The notes: generated by a model from the letters alone, not told the origin. Positions 15,481 to 24,964 are shown, counted from the first letter of the stretch. The stretch: 64,000 bases of DNA from Verrucomicrobiaceae bacterium UBA7681 (GCA_002482965.1 DLGZ01000065.1:39882-103881), one strand, 5' to 3'. Translations and numbers: made by a program.

Positions 15481-16920
15481 CTATGCGAGAATATTTTTGA
15501 TGACATGCCCATGCACGTCGGTGAGACGACGCTGGATGCCGTTGTGGTAGAAGCTGAGTTTTTCGTGGTCGATGCCAAGCTGGTGCAGCGCGGTGGCGTG
15601 GAGATCGTAGCAGTAGGCGGGATTCTCTGCGGCTTTTGAACCGAGATCGTCAGTGCTACCATACGCCGTGCCGCCCTGAACACCACCACCGGCCATCCAG
15701 GCGGTGAAGGCACCGGCATTGTGATCACGCCCCTTGCCCTGCGCCGCAGGCTGGCGGCCAAATTCGCTGGTGCAGATGACGAGGGTACTGTCGAGCATGC
15801 CGCGTGATTTCAAATCGCGCAGCAGGGCCGCGGCACCAGTGTCGAGCACCTGCCCCCAGTAGCCGTGGTCGCGCACGAGGTCTTCGTGGCTGTCCCAGTT
15901 CGGGCGGATTTTTTTCGCGGTGGTGTTTTCTGCACCGCAGTAGATCTGCACGAAACGCACGCCACGTTCGACGAGCCGGCGCGCAAGGAGACACTGCCGA
16001 CCAAACGGGCCTATGTCTTCGTGATCGAGCTGATAGAGCTGCTTGGTGGCAGCCGTTTCGCCGCGCAGGTCGGTGACTTCCGGTGCGCTAAGCTGCAAGC
16101 GCGCGGCGAGTTCATAGGCAGCGATGCGGGCTTCGAGCTCTGTGTTGCCCGCACGCTCGGCGGCATGTGCGCGGTTGAGGCTTTGTAAAAATTCGCGGCT
16201 GGTCTGTTCGGTGTCGCCACGCAATTGCGCGAAGCTTTTGGGCGGAAACAGATCGGCAATGGGCGGCTTTTCGGCATCGGTCTGCAAGGTGGTTCCCTGA
16301 TGCACGGCGGGGAGAAAGCCCGCGCCCCAGTTGATCACGCCGCCGGGCGGCAGGCCGCGCTGATCAGGCAGCACGACGAAGGCGGGTAGATTCTCGCTCT
16401 CGCTGCCAAGGCCATAGGTGACCCAGGCACCCATGCTGGGAAACCCGGGCAGGATGAAGCCGGTGTTTGCCATAAACATGGCAGGGCCATGCAGCGCGCT
16501 CTTGCTCTGCATCGAGTGAATGAAGGCCATGTCATCCACGCAAGTTGCAAGCTGCGGGAAGAGATCGCTGATCCAGCGCCCGCACTGGCCGTGCTGACGA
16601 AACGGCCAGTAGCTCCCCTGGCAGTTGCCTGGCTTGGAAGCGAAGAACTGCATTTTGCCATCGGGATCGAAGGGTTTGCCGCTACGTTTGGCCAACTCCG
16701 GCTTGTAATCCCACGAGTCCACATGGCTGAGGCCGCCGGGGCAGAAAATCTGAATCACCGCACGTGCTTTGGCGGGCAAAGGAGGTCGCTTGGCGGAAAG
16801 TGGATTGGTGGCGGCCCGAGCGTCCTGCTCCAGCAAGGAAGCGAGTGCGATGCCACCGAAGCCGCTGCCGATTTTTTGAAGGAAGTCGCGGCGTGAAGAG
16901 CCGGAGAAGGGAATGCTCAT
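15481..16920 (-). CDS. DUF1501 secreted protein with Tat signal
   Basis: This 479-residue protein begins with a Tat signal (SRRDFLQKIGSGFGG) and has the DUF1501 sulfatase/alkaline-phosphatase-like fold: IQIFCPGGLSHVDSWDYKPEL at the start (in part), LHGPAMFMANTGF, and near the end VICTSEFGRQP followed by GRDHNAGAFTAWMAGGG. Such proteins are common in Planctomycetes and Verrucomicrobia and are usually paired with a DUF1549/DUF1553 cytochrome protein, as here with 19442-22375. The biochemical role is not established. Confidence 0.88.
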   Translation of the reverse strand: MSIPFSGSSRRDFLQKIGSGFGGIALASLLEQDARAATNPLSAKRPPLPAKARAVIQIFCPGGLSHVDSWDYKPELAKRSGKPFDPDGKMQFFASKPGNCQGSYWPFRQHGQCGRWISDLFPQLATCVDDMAFIHSMQSKSALHGPAMFMANTGFILPGFPSMGAWVTYGLGSESENLPAFVVLPDQRGLPPGGVINWGAGFLPAVHQGTTLQTDAEKPPIADLFPPKSFAQLRGDTEQTSREFLQSLNRAHAAERAGNTELEARIAAYELAARLQLSAPEVTDLRGETAATKQLYQLDHEDIGPFGRQCLLARRLVERGVRFVQIYCGAENTTAKKIRPNWDSHEDLVRDHGYWGQVLDTGAAALLRDLKSRGMLDSTLVICTSEFGRQPAAQGKGRDHNAGAFTAWMAGGGVQGGTAYGSTDDLGSKAAENPAYCYDLHATALHQLGIDHEKLSFYHNGIQRRLTDVHGHVIKNILA

Positions 16921-16931
16921 GGTGATGTGGG

Positions 16932-18323
16932 TTAGCGAATCCAAATGCCTTTGCCGGAGCCGCCTTTGGGAGTGGTCTTGGGGTAATCGGGGTTGGGCTT
17001 CAGTTCGATGACGTGGACGACCTGTTCGCTGGGCAGATCGGTCGATGACTTATGAAGGCGAACGCCGGAGACGCTCAAGTTGCGAACGGTGCAGTCGAGG
17101 TCGGGGGAGAAGATTTCGGTCCAAGTAGCCGGATCGTCTGACTTGGGTTTGTAGGTTTGCGATTTCGGGCCGAGTTCGATGAGGTGATGATTTGCCGCGA
17201 GCGGGAAGTTGAGCTTCACGTCGCGGACGGTCAGTCCGTCGGTGTTGGCGTGTATCTGTATGCTGCCGGGGCGGCTGAAGGTGAGGTTTTCGAAAACAAT
17301 GTCGCGCAGCGTGCCGATGCCCGCGCTGGCGTCGTTGTCGCGTCCTACTTCGAGGTTGGGCTGGTCGTAGAGTTTGAAGTCGCTGATGTCGGTGATGCCG
17401 CGCACGGTGATGTCATGGATGGGGCAGTCGAGTGTGGTGCCATCGCTGAATCGTTTCACACCGGGGAGCATGCGGATGGAATTTGCGGACGGGACGCCAT
17501 CAGGCGAGCCGTTAACATCTTCAATGACGATGTGATGAATGGCCCCAAAGCTGGGCGCGTAGTTTTTCCATTCCCACGCGTTCAGAGCGACGGTGTCATC
17601 GTGTGAAACACCGCTCACGCGACGGATAAGTCCGTGGCTTGCCGGGGCATTCACATGTACGCCGTCGCGTCCGTGACGATCCAGCGTGACGCCGTCGACG
17701 GTAAAGTCACTCACGTTGGCCAGATGCACCGCGAAGGCTCGGCTCTGGCGCACGGTGATGTTGCGCACGGTCACATGGCGCACGTTGTGAAGAAGGATGA
17801 CGCCATGCGTTCCTGGCACGGGATCCTTTTTCGACGATGCGCCACGGTGGTTGCCATTGCTGTCCTTCACGCCATTCGCCATCGTCGTCCAGATGCCGCC
17901 TTCGATGGTGATGTCGGTGTCGGGCTTGGTGTCTTCAGGCACCGGTTGGTCCGCGAAACCGACAATGTGCTCATTGCGTACCATGCAGGTGTTGGAGCCG
18001 GGTTTCAGTCGGATCTCGGCGTCCGGATCGGCGCTGAGGTTTTGTCCAGATTTCAAGACGAGCGGGCCATCGAGGTAATAGGGCTTGGCTTGCGCCGGAA
18101 TATGCAGCGTGCCTTGAGCATCGAGCGTCGCCTGCATGGCCTGCGTCCACACTTCGGCGGTAACGTTGCTCGTTTCGACTTTACCGGAGGCGTCTGGCCA
18201 TTTCTCGGCCCAGGTTTCGGTGCGTACGAGATGCTGCCACGCGCTCAGAGGCTTCTCCTCGGCATGCAGCATGACCAGCGGCGCGAGCAGCAAGGCGGTG
18301 AGGAGGGTGTGTTTCACGCTCAT
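16932..18323 (-). CDS. Exported right-handed beta-helix protein, GH28-like
   Basis: This exported protein has a signal peptide (MSVKHTLLTALLLAPLVMLHA) when started at 18323; a GTG at 18359 overlapping the previous stop is the alternative. The body is a parallel beta-helix with repeated short strands (VRHVTVRNITVR, VSDFTVDGVTLDRHG). RDGVHVNAPASHGLIRR and SHDDTVALN resemble the GH28 polygalacturonase active-site region with its paired Asp. The operon partners support a plant- or algal-polysaccharide role, but pectin is not proven. Confidence 0.75.
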   Translation of the reverse strand: MSVKHTLLTALLLAPLVMLHAEEKPLSAWQHLVRTETWAEKWPDASGKVETSNVTAEVWTQAMQATLDAQGTLHIPAQAKPYYLDGPLVLKSGQNLSADPDAEIRLKPGSNTCMVRNEHIVGFADQPVPEDTKPDTDITIEGGIWTTMANGVKDSNGNHRGASSKKDPVPGTHGVILLHNVRHVTVRNITVRQSRAFAVHLANVSDFTVDGVTLDRHGRDGVHVNAPASHGLIRRVSGVSHDDTVALNAWEWKNYAPSFGAIHHIVIEDVNGSPDGVPSANSIRMLPGVKRFSDGTTLDCPIHDITVRGITDISDFKLYDQPNLEVGRDNDASAGIGTLRDIVFENLTFSRPGSIQIHANTDGLTVRDVKLNFPLAANHHLIELGPKSQTYKPKSDDPATWTEIFSPDLDCTVRNLSVSGVRLHKSSTDLPSEQVVHVIELKPNPDYPKTTPKGGSGKGIWIR

Positions 18324-18355
18324 GCGTTTTGTCTCCGGTTCATTTGATTTGACGG

Positions 18356-19417
18356 TCACGCCTTCTCCCAGGGCGCGTGGAGTTTGGGTTTCTCGGTGAG
18401 GAACTCCAGGCCAGGGCGCAGTTTGCCGTCCTTGGTGAAGTAAGGATGAAACCCCTGGCCGTTGATGCCATTGCCATCGTAACGGTCACGACGCGTGGAG
18501 ATGGCGAGGCCTTCTCGCAAGGCCCAACCCATCCAGCCGAAGCCGGCATCGCTGAGCAAGGTGGTGTAATACTTCGCCACCTCGGCGCGTGTGGCATCAT
18601 CGAGGCAGCCGGGGATGGTTTCGTTGACGAGCAAGGGTTTGCCCTGGGTCTGGCGCAGCGACTGATAAACGGAGATGAGTTTTTCCAGGTCTAAACGGTC
18701 GCGCACATATGGATGGGCGCAAAGTACGTCCATGAGCGGCGCGAAGGTTTCGATATTGCCCGTTCTGCCACGACTACCGTTCATGGTGCCGATGGTGATT
18801 GGCTGCTGAACGCCACAAGCACGCACGGTGGCGGCAATCTGGCTGAGCCAGGCGAACTCGCGCTTGTTCGGTTCGCTATTCAAGTCGTGAGCCTGGGGCT
18901 CGTTGCAGAGATCCCAGATGAGAATGCAATCATCCTTGGCCAGTGGTGTGACGAGCGCCTTCACATAATCCAATGGCTGGCTCCATCCAGGCTTTATGTT
19001 TTCAGCATAAGTGCCGCCGTAGTCGAACTTGGAATCGTGCCAGCGATTGAAGAGGCAGGGCATGACCTTCATGCCGTTCTCGGCAATCGCCGCGACGGCA
19101 TCCATGAAGTTCGCCGTGACCTTTTCAGGGTCGCGCATCCACGCCGTGTATTCGATCCACAGCCGAATGCAGTTGGCATGAACCTGCTTCGCCAGCGCCA
19201 CTTCCTCGCGCATCCTGTCACCGTCATAAAACCACCACGCATCCTCAATCCTCGCCGCCCATGAAGGAATGATGCTGAAACCTCGCAGCCAGCCGTAGCT
19301 GTCGTAAACGTGGAGCTTCGGCTTTGATTCGACGGTTGTCTGTGCCGCAATAGGGCGTGGCAGTGCGGCACCAAGCGTGGCGCCCGTGAGGGTTCGGATG
19401 ACTTGTCGGCGGTTCAT
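18356..19417 (-). CDS. Exported GH5-like TIM-barrel glycoside hydrolase
   Basis: This 353-residue protein starts with a Tat-type signal (NRRQVIRTLTGATLG). The barrel has WDLCNEPQAHD, whose Glu would be the acid/base, and PLLVNETIPG, whose Glu is a candidate nucleophile; both suggest clan GH-A, near GH5. CIRLWIEYTAWMRDP in the first part is a typical early barrel strand. It sits between the DUF1553 gene and the beta-helix gene. Substrate specificity is not readable. Confidence 0.72.
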   Translation of the reverse strand: MNRRQVIRTLTGATLGAALPRPIAAQTTVESKPKLHVYDSYGWLRGFSIIPSWAARIEDAWWFYDGDRMREEVALAKQVHANCIRLWIEYTAWMRDPEKVTANFMDAVAAIAENGMKVMPCLFNRWHDSKFDYGGTYAENIKPGWSQPLDYVKALVTPLAKDDCILIWDLCNEPQAHDLNSEPNKREFAWLSQIAATVRACGVQQPITIGTMNGSRGRTGNIETFAPLMDVLCAHPYVRDRLDLEKLISVYQSLRQTQGKPLLVNETIPGCLDDATRAEVAKYYTTLLSDAGFGWMGWALREGLAISTRRDRYDGNGINGQGFHPYFTKDGKLRPGLEFLTEKPKLHAPWEKA

Positions 19418-19441
19418 GGCTAGCGCTGGCGGATTTATGCT

Positions 19442-22375
19442 TCAGTCGAGGTAAACAAACTCGTTCGTGTTGATGAGCATGCGGCAGAGGGCAAAGAGGC
19501 CCTGCTCGGCGACGAGATGGGTGGCGGCGCTTTGCTCCTCAGTCTTGGGTTCCCTTTGCAGGCACAACAGGAATGCCCGGCGGATGGCGGCTGCACGGGA
19601 GTCGGTTTCGTTTTCGATGCGGGTGACGAGGTTCGCGGCTTGTTGCAGCATGAATTCGTTGTTGCTCAGCGTGAGCGCCTGCAATGCGGTGGTGGTTTGT
19701 GCGCGGGCCGGGGTGAGATTGGCGGGATCAGGGCAGTCGAGCGTGGACATGAACTGATGCGGCGTGGTGCGCACCACGAAGCGGTAGATGCTGCGGCGCA
19801 GCAGTTCGGGTTTGTCGGGCGTGATGTAGTCGTAGATGGGCGCGTAGGCCTCGGTGAAATTGAAATCGCGGTAGCCAGGGCCGCCCATGGCGGGGTTCAA
19901 GGTGCCAGCAACGCTCAGCACTGCATCGTGCACGGACTCAGCATCCAAGCGGCGTGGGTTTTGCCGCCAGAGCAGACGATTTTGCGCATCCAGACGACTT
20001 GCCACGTCATTGTGGGAAGCAGACTGCTGCTGATAGGCGGCACTCATGACGATGAGCTTGTGCATGTGTTTCAGTGACCAGCCGCTTTGCAGCAGTTCAT
20101 CAGCCAGCCAGTCGAGCAGTTCAGGGTGAGAAGGTTTGTCGCCGCCGAGACCGAAGTCGCTGGGGGTGGTGACGATGCCCTGGCCGAAATGATGATGCCA
20201 GAGGCGGTTCACGAGCACACGGCGTGTCAGCGGATTTTCAGGGTGGGTGATCCACTCAGCCAGCATGCGACGGCGCTGTCCCTCGGGCATGGCGTTCGTG
20301 CCGAAATCCATGCTGGCGTGGGGAGCCCAGGCGAAAGCACCGGGCTGCACTTCCTGCTGTGGGTCTTCGGGATTGCCACGCCGCTGCACCTGAATTGCAG
20401 GCGGTTGGGCTTCACTGATGATGGCATAGACTTTGGCGGGTTCGGGCAATGCTTTGAGCGAAGCGTCCAGTTTGATGGCTTGTGTCCGCAGTTGTTTCAA
20501 CTGCTCCTGCTCAGCGTCAGTGAGTCGGCTGTGCTCCACATCGGGCACGAGCCGTGCATCACCGAGGAACAAGAGGTCGCTGCCAATGCCATCGCCGCCG
20601 TCTGTGGCAATGAGGGTGAGGGTTTTCGCTGTCGCCGGAATGGCGACATCAAGGTGCGTGAACTCGTCCTTGCGCATTTTAAGCTTCTGAAACTTGCGAT
20701 CGGCATCCACATAGACGGTGAAGTCTGCGCGTGAGGCTGCGGCACTCGCGTCGGCACCGAAGCCGAGGGCGGCGGTGAAATGCATCACGCCGAGGCCGCT
20801 GCTCTGGCGAATCTTTGCGAGATCAAAGGTGATGCCGCTGTTGGCGTGCAGGCCGAGGATGGAGTGGTCTTTCTCGGCGTAATCCACGCCGCCGATCTTG
20901 GTGCTGCGTTGCGCATTCAGCGGGCCGTTGCGAATTGCATCCCAAGTGTCGCCGCTGGTTGCTGGCAGTCCTTGGACCTCTTGTTTGGCGGCCACTGGCA
21001 CGGGGTTTCGGCCATCTGGCACGAAGACCCACGATACTGAGCGTTCAGCGTCTTTGACCTCTGCGGGCCACTCGATGCGTTGCAGCCGGTTTGTCTTTAT
21101 GTCGCGATGGTAGCCGAGTTTGGTGGTCGTGAGATTGCCCGTACTCAAGTCGATGCCGCGACCTTTGACACCCCCGCCAACCATGGCGGCGAGATCCTGG
21201 CCATCGCCGGCAAGTTTTGCGATCTGCGCACGTGCTGCCGTAAGTTCCTGGGTGAGACGGGCTTTTTCAGCAGCGATGCGCTTTGCCTCCGCGCTGTCCA
21301 CCTCGCGATCTCCGCGCTTCACTCCGGCAAACACGGCCCATAGGCGATAATATTCCTCCTGCTTCACTGGATCGAGCTTGTGGTCGTGGCAGCGTGCGCA
21401 GTTCACCGTGATGGCCATAGTCGAGGTGATGACCTGCGTGGCCATGTCATCGAGATCGCCCGCACGAGCGGCGCGTTTCAGCACATCGCTCTTGGCTTCC
21501 ACCTGCCCTACAAAGTCCCATGGGCCGGCGGCGAGAAAGCCGGTGGCGATGACGGCCTGCGGATCACTCGGAGCGATCACATCGCCCGCGATCTGTTCGC
21601 GGATGAATTGATTGTACGGCTTGTCGGCGTTGAGTGCAGCGATGACGTAGTCGCGATAACGCCATGCATTCGGACGCAATTGATCACGCTCAAAGCCGTG
21701 GGTGTCGGCGTAGTGGGCGATGTCGAGCCAGTGCCGCGCCCAGCGTTCGCCGTAATGGGTGGAGTGCAGCAGTTCATCGACTAGCTTTTCATAGGCCTTG
21801 GGATCGGCGTCCTTCACAAACTGCACCATGCGTTCCGGTGTCGGTGGCAGGCCGACCAGATCAAAGCTCAAGCGGCGGATCATGGTGCGACGGTCCGCTG
21901 CGGACGACATAGAGAGATTTTTCTCAGTAAGCTTTGCGTTGATCAGCGAATCGATGGTGGCGTCTTTGACCACTCGAATGGGCTGCACGGACCAATGCTG
22001 GAGACGCCTGTCCACGGCGGCCGCTTTATCGGCGGCGTTTTCGGGCCACACGGCACCCGCTTGAATCCACGCCTGCACCAATGCGATCTGTGCGGGCGAA
22101 AGCGGCTCGCCTTTTGGCGGCATGCGCTCGTCGTCATCGATGGAATGGATGCGCTGAAGCAGCAGGCTTTTGGCCGTGTCACCTGCCACGATGGCCAGCC
22201 CCTCATGGCCGCCTTTGAAGGCAAAGATTTTGGCATCGAGACGCAACTCGCCCTTCTGCTTCTTTTCGCCATGGCACTCGACACAGTGCTTTTGCAGCAG
22301 CGGGCGGATGTCCTGGTCGAAATCGACAGCCAGCGCAGGAGCCGCAGCCAGGAGGATGAAGAGCGTGGTTTTCAT
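19442..22375 (-). CDS. Secreted cytochrome c / DUF1549 / DUF1553 protein
   Basis: This is a large exported protein of 977 residues. A signal peptide (MKTTLFILLAAAPALAVD) leads into a Planctomycete-type cytochrome c domain with the haem motif CVECH near residue 32 and a likely axial Met in DERMPPKGEP. DUF1549 follows (LVGLPPTPERM, GERWARHWLDIAHYADTHG), then a concanavalin-like insert in the middle, then DUF1553 at the C-terminus (NRLWHHHFGQGIVTTPSDFG). It overlaps the regulator gene by 4 nt and is the first structural gene of the operon. It probably acts with the DUF1501 protein. Confidence 0.9.
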   Translation of the reverse strand: MKTTLFILLAAAPALAVDFDQDIRPLLQKHCVECHGEKKQKGELRLDAKIFAFKGGHEGLAIVAGDTAKSLLLQRIHSIDDDERMPPKGEPLSPAQIALVQAWIQAGAVWPENAADKAAAVDRRLQHWSVQPIRVVKDATIDSLINAKLTEKNLSMSSAADRRTMIRRLSFDLVGLPPTPERMVQFVKDADPKAYEKLVDELLHSTHYGERWARHWLDIAHYADTHGFERDQLRPNAWRYRDYVIAALNADKPYNQFIREQIAGDVIAPSDPQAVIATGFLAAGPWDFVGQVEAKSDVLKRAARAGDLDDMATQVITSTMAITVNCARCHDHKLDPVKQEEYYRLWAVFAGVKRGDREVDSAEAKRIAAEKARLTQELTAARAQIAKLAGDGQDLAAMVGGGVKGRGIDLSTGNLTTTKLGYHRDIKTNRLQRIEWPAEVKDAERSVSWVFVPDGRNPVPVAAKQEVQGLPATSGDTWDAIRNGPLNAQRSTKIGGVDYAEKDHSILGLHANSGITFDLAKIRQSSGLGVMHFTAALGFGADASAAASRADFTVYVDADRKFQKLKMRKDEFTHLDVAIPATAKTLTLIATDGGDGIGSDLLFLGDARLVPDVEHSRLTDAEQEQLKQLRTQAIKLDASLKALPEPAKVYAIISEAQPPAIQVQRRGNPEDPQQEVQPGAFAWAPHASMDFGTNAMPEGQRRRMLAEWITHPENPLTRRVLVNRLWHHHFGQGIVTTPSDFGLGGDKPSHPELLDWLADELLQSGWSLKHMHKLIVMSAAYQQQSASHNDVASRLDAQNRLLWRQNPRRLDAESVHDAVLSVAGTLNPAMGGPGYRDFNFTEAYAPIYDYITPDKPELLRRSIYRFVVRTTPHQFMSTLDCPDPANLTPARAQTTTALQALTLSNNEFMLQQAANLVTRIENETDSRAAAIRRAFLLCLQREPKTEEQSAATHLVAEQGLFALCRMLINTNEFVYLD

Positions 22376-23073
22376 CGTTTGGTTTTCGCTTTGGTGGCCA
22401 GATCGAGCGCCGCCTCGTCCATGTGGTGCTTCATCGCTTTGGCGGCGGCGTTGGCATCGTGGGCGGCCACCGCATTCAGGATGGCGGCATGATGGTCGAT
22501 GGCGCGCTGTCTGCCGACATTTCCAATCGTCACACGACGGCTCTCACGCCCAAGGTCAGCCAGAGATTCGAGCATGAGCTTCAAGATCTCATTACCGGCG
22601 ATGCGGGCCAGCGTGCGGTGAAAGTCGATGTCAGCCTCCACCGCTTCAGCGTGGGTCTCCGCGGCCAGCAGGCGTTCATGAATGCCCCGCAATTGCTTCA
22701 CATCCGAGGCTTTGGCCTTCAAGGCGGCCTGGAGGGCAATCTCCGGCTCGATGGCGGCACGGGCCTCGCTCAACTGGCGCAACCGTTCCTGCAGTTCGGG
22801 AAGCAGGATCGACAAGGAGCCGCTCAGTGGCTTGTGCAAGCGGTTAACCGCACGGATACCGCTGCCGTGGCGGATTTCGAGCAAGCCCTGCAATTCGAGC
22901 CGCTTCGTTGCCTCACGCAACACTGTGCGGCTCACCCCCAGACGCTCAGCCATCAGGCGCTCAGGGGGTAGTTTGCCGTCGCCAGAATCAACCTCGTCGC
23001 GCAACTGGCGCGCCAGACGTGAGCAGACCTGCTCGACAAGAGATGGGGTGGGTTTAAGCGGGGTAATCGTCAT
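22372..23073 (-). CDS. GntR/FadR-family transcriptional regulator
   Basis: This 233-residue regulator has an N-terminal winged helix (LPPERLMAERLGVSRTVLREATKRL) and a C-terminal FCD all-helical ligand domain with metal-ligand His residues (DIDFHRTLARIAGN; later DHHAAILNAV). It is the first gene of the exported-protein operon and overlaps it by 4 nt. The palindrome AATTGGTA-N8-TACCAATT directly upstream of its ATG suggests autoregulation. Its half-sites resemble those of UxuR/ExuR-type FadR members, which respond to hexuronates; that effector is only an inference. Confidence 0.92.
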   Translation of the reverse strand: MTITPLKPTPSLVEQVCSRLARQLRDEVDSGDGKLPPERLMAERLGVSRTVLREATKRLELQGLLEIRHGSGIRAVNRLHKPLSGSLSILLPELQERLRQLSEARAAIEPEIALQAALKAKASDVKQLRGIHERLLAAETHAEAVEADIDFHRTLARIAGNEILKLMLESLADLGRESRRVTIGNVGRQRAIDHHAAILNAVAAHDANAAAKAMKHHMDEAALDLATKAKTKR

Positions 23074-23075
23074 GC

Positions 23076-23099
23076 AATTGGTAGGAGGTCATACCAATT
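23076..23099. promoter_or_regulatory. Putative GntR/FadR operator
   Basis: Perfect 8-bp arms AATTGGTA and TACCAATT are separated by 8 bp, ending 2 bp before the regulator's ATG. The half-sites fit the TNGT...ACNA pattern of FadR-type regulators and resemble E. coli UxuR/ExuR half-sites, although those have no spacer. Within it, GGTCATACC is a tighter overlapping palindrome. Binding would block transcription of the whole 23-12 kb operon. Confidence 0.6.
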
Positions 23100-23235
23100 A
23101 CGAGATGGATGCCCAATTCTTTCGTGACTACTATCATGGTGGCGGCAGGCAGCATTCTCACCATCGCAGCACTTGCGGCTTGAGCACCCGCCTGAACGCG
23201 GGACAGTGGGCCGGACGAATCCCTGACCGCTCTGC

Positions 23236-23928
23236 ATGCCTTTCCGTGACACATTGCTGAATCTCGCCATCACCTGCGTGCTGGTGCTGATCATTGTGCT
23301 CGTGGCGGTTCTGCTGAAGGAGAGCCGACCTGCGCCGTTGCAGGCTCTTCCCGTGGCGGTCGCCCAGGTGCCGGTGGGTCAGGCGAGGTCCGAGACCGGC
23401 CGTGTGCCGCTGCCGGATTACAAAATCTTTCCCAAGGCCAGGCTGATTGAAAGCCGCGCCAACGAGGCGGACACACTGCGCATCAAGGTGAGCGACACGG
23501 AAGATGAACACATTTTTGTGCTCTACTTCGTCGATGCGCCGGACACTTCACTGACCCATCCGCAGCGCGTGCAGGAGCAAGGGCGTTATTTTGGCGTCAG
23601 CAGCCAGCGCGTCATCGAAGAGGGACAGAGGGCGGCGCAGTATGTGACGCAACTGCTCAAGCAGCAGCCTTTCACGGTGATGACACGCTGGGAGGAGGTG
23701 ACGGGTCTCAGCCGTTACTACGCGCTGATTTTGGTTGAGATCAGCCCCGGCAAGCAGGTGTATCTGGCGGACCTGCTTGTGCAGCAGGGCTTTGCACGCG
23801 TGGCGGGTGTCACTTCGAGCTTGCCAGCGGATGCACGCACCATCAATGACTACGCGCTGGAGTTGCAGGAGTTGAGACGGCGGGCCCAGCAGAGCAAGGC
23901 GGGCATCTGGGCGGCCTCAAAGCTCTGA
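23236..23928 (+). CDS. Membrane-anchored SNase-like (TNase fold) protein
   Basis: A single N-terminal membrane helix (LAITCVLVLIIVLVAVLL) anchors a domain with the thermonuclease pattern: FVLYFVDAPDTS, then GLSRYYALILV, then YLADLLVQQGFARV and the C-terminal LRRRAQQSKAGIWA. The position of catalytic Arg35 of staphylococcal nuclease appears to be Val, and the Glu43 position appears to be Asp, so nuclease activity is doubtful. The gene is divergent from the GntR regulator and probably separate from its operon. Confidence 0.65.
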   Translation: MPFRDTLLNLAITCVLVLIIVLVAVLLKESRPAPLQALPVAVAQVPVGQARSETGRVPLPDYKIFPKARLIESRANEADTLRIKVSDTEDEHIFVLYFVDAPDTSLTHPQRVQEQGRYFGVSSQRVIEEGQRAAQYVTQLLKQQPFTVMTRWEEVTGLSRYYALILVEISPGKQVYLADLLVQQGFARVAGVTSSLPADARTINDYALELQELRRRAQQSKAGIWAASKL

Positions 23929-23954
23929 CCCCCGCCTGAAACTCTGGCATTGAT

Positions 23955-23974
23955 GTATCATGATGCGTTGATAC
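23955..23974. promoter_or_regulatory. Inverted repeat, possible ArsR-type operator
   Basis: GTATCA and TGATAC flank 8 bp just upstream of the TTG start of the ArsR-methyltransferase gene. ArsR-family dimers often bind such ATCA/TGAT palindromes over their own promoter, so autoregulation is plausible. The evidence is only the symmetry and position. Confidence 0.4.
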
Positions 23975-23986
23975 GATGGTTAAGCC

Positions 23987-24964
23987 TTGGCTTCTGTACT
24001 TAAATCGCTCAGTCTCATTGCCGACCCCACGCGGGTGCGGCTGCTTTTGCTACTCAAGCAGGAAGAGCTGAGCGTGGCGGAGCTGCAGGAGGTGCTGTCG
24101 CTGCCGCAGTCCAACATCTCCGCCCAGCTTGCCAAATTGAAGGCGGCAGGACTGGTGAATGACCGCCGCAGTGGCAAGAACCGCCTGTATCAGCTCGACG
24201 AGCCCGCAGCCAAGGACCAGCCGACGCATGAACATTTTCTCGCGCTGCTGGAAGCGGCGGGGGCTGAACTCCGCGAGGTGACCAAGGACGCTGAGGCGCT
24301 GCAAATCGTGCTGCGCAAGCGGGTGCAAACGGCGAAGGCCTACTTCGACGCGCTGGCGGGCAAGTTTGGCCGTCACTACATTCCCGGTCGTTCCTGGAAG
24401 GGCCTGGGCGAGACCCTGCTCAAACTCATGCCGCCGCTGGTCATTGCCGATCTCGGCGCAGGCGAGGGCACACTTTCGCAACTGCTCGCCGAACGGGCTA
24501 AAAAAGTGATCGCCGTCGATAACAGTGAAAAGATGGTGGCCTATGGAGCGGAGCTGGCCCAGAAGCACGGTTTTGCGAACCTCGAATTTCGTCTGGGTGA
24601 CATTGAAGCACCGCCGATCCCGCCGCTGAGTGTGGATCTGGTCTTTCTCAGCCAGGCGCTGCATCACGCGCAGAATCCGGAGAAGGCGCTCAAGGCCGCG
24701 CTGAATATTCTGAGACCCGGCGGCCGCATCGTGGTGCTGGATCTTTTAAAGCATCAGTTTGAGCAGGCACGTGATCTCTACGCCGACGTCTGGCTCGGTT
24801 TTTCGGAGAGTGATCTGCATGACATGCTCAGTTCCGCAGGATTCAAGAAAATCGAGACGAGTGTGGTTCATCGCGAAAGCAAAAGCCCGCATTTTCAAAC
24901 GATCCTGGCGCTGGCCGAGAAGGAAAACCGCCTCACTTCGTCGGGGCACTGGTCGGGCTCTTGA
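23987..24964 (+). CDS. ArsR-type regulator fused to a SAM-dependent methyltransferase
   Basis: This 325-residue fusion starts at TTG. Residues 1-75 are an ArsR winged helix (IADPTRVRLLLLLKQEELSV, then LPQSNISAQLAKLKAAGLV). The remainder is a class I methyltransferase with motif I DLGAGEG, a motif II-like VIAVDNSEKMV, and LRPGGRIVVLDLL. ArsR-methyltransferase fusions are known near methionine-cycle genes in some bacteria; none is seen here. The palindrome at 23955-23974 may be its operator. Target of methylation and effector are unknown. Confidence 0.85.
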   Translation: MASVLKSLSLIADPTRVRLLLLLKQEELSVAELQEVLSLPQSNISAQLAKLKAAGLVNDRRSGKNRLYQLDEPAAKDQPTHEHFLALLEAAGAELREVTKDAEALQIVLRKRVQTAKAYFDALAGKFGRHYIPGRSWKGLGETLLKLMPPLVIADLGAGEGTLSQLLAERAKKVIAVDNSEKMVAYGAELAQKHGFANLEFRLGDIEAPPIPPLSVDLVFLSQALHHAQNPEKALKAALNILRPGGRIVVLDLLKHQFEQARDLYADVWLGFSESDLHDMLSSAGFKKIETSVVHRESKSPHFQTILALAEKENRLTSSGHWSGS

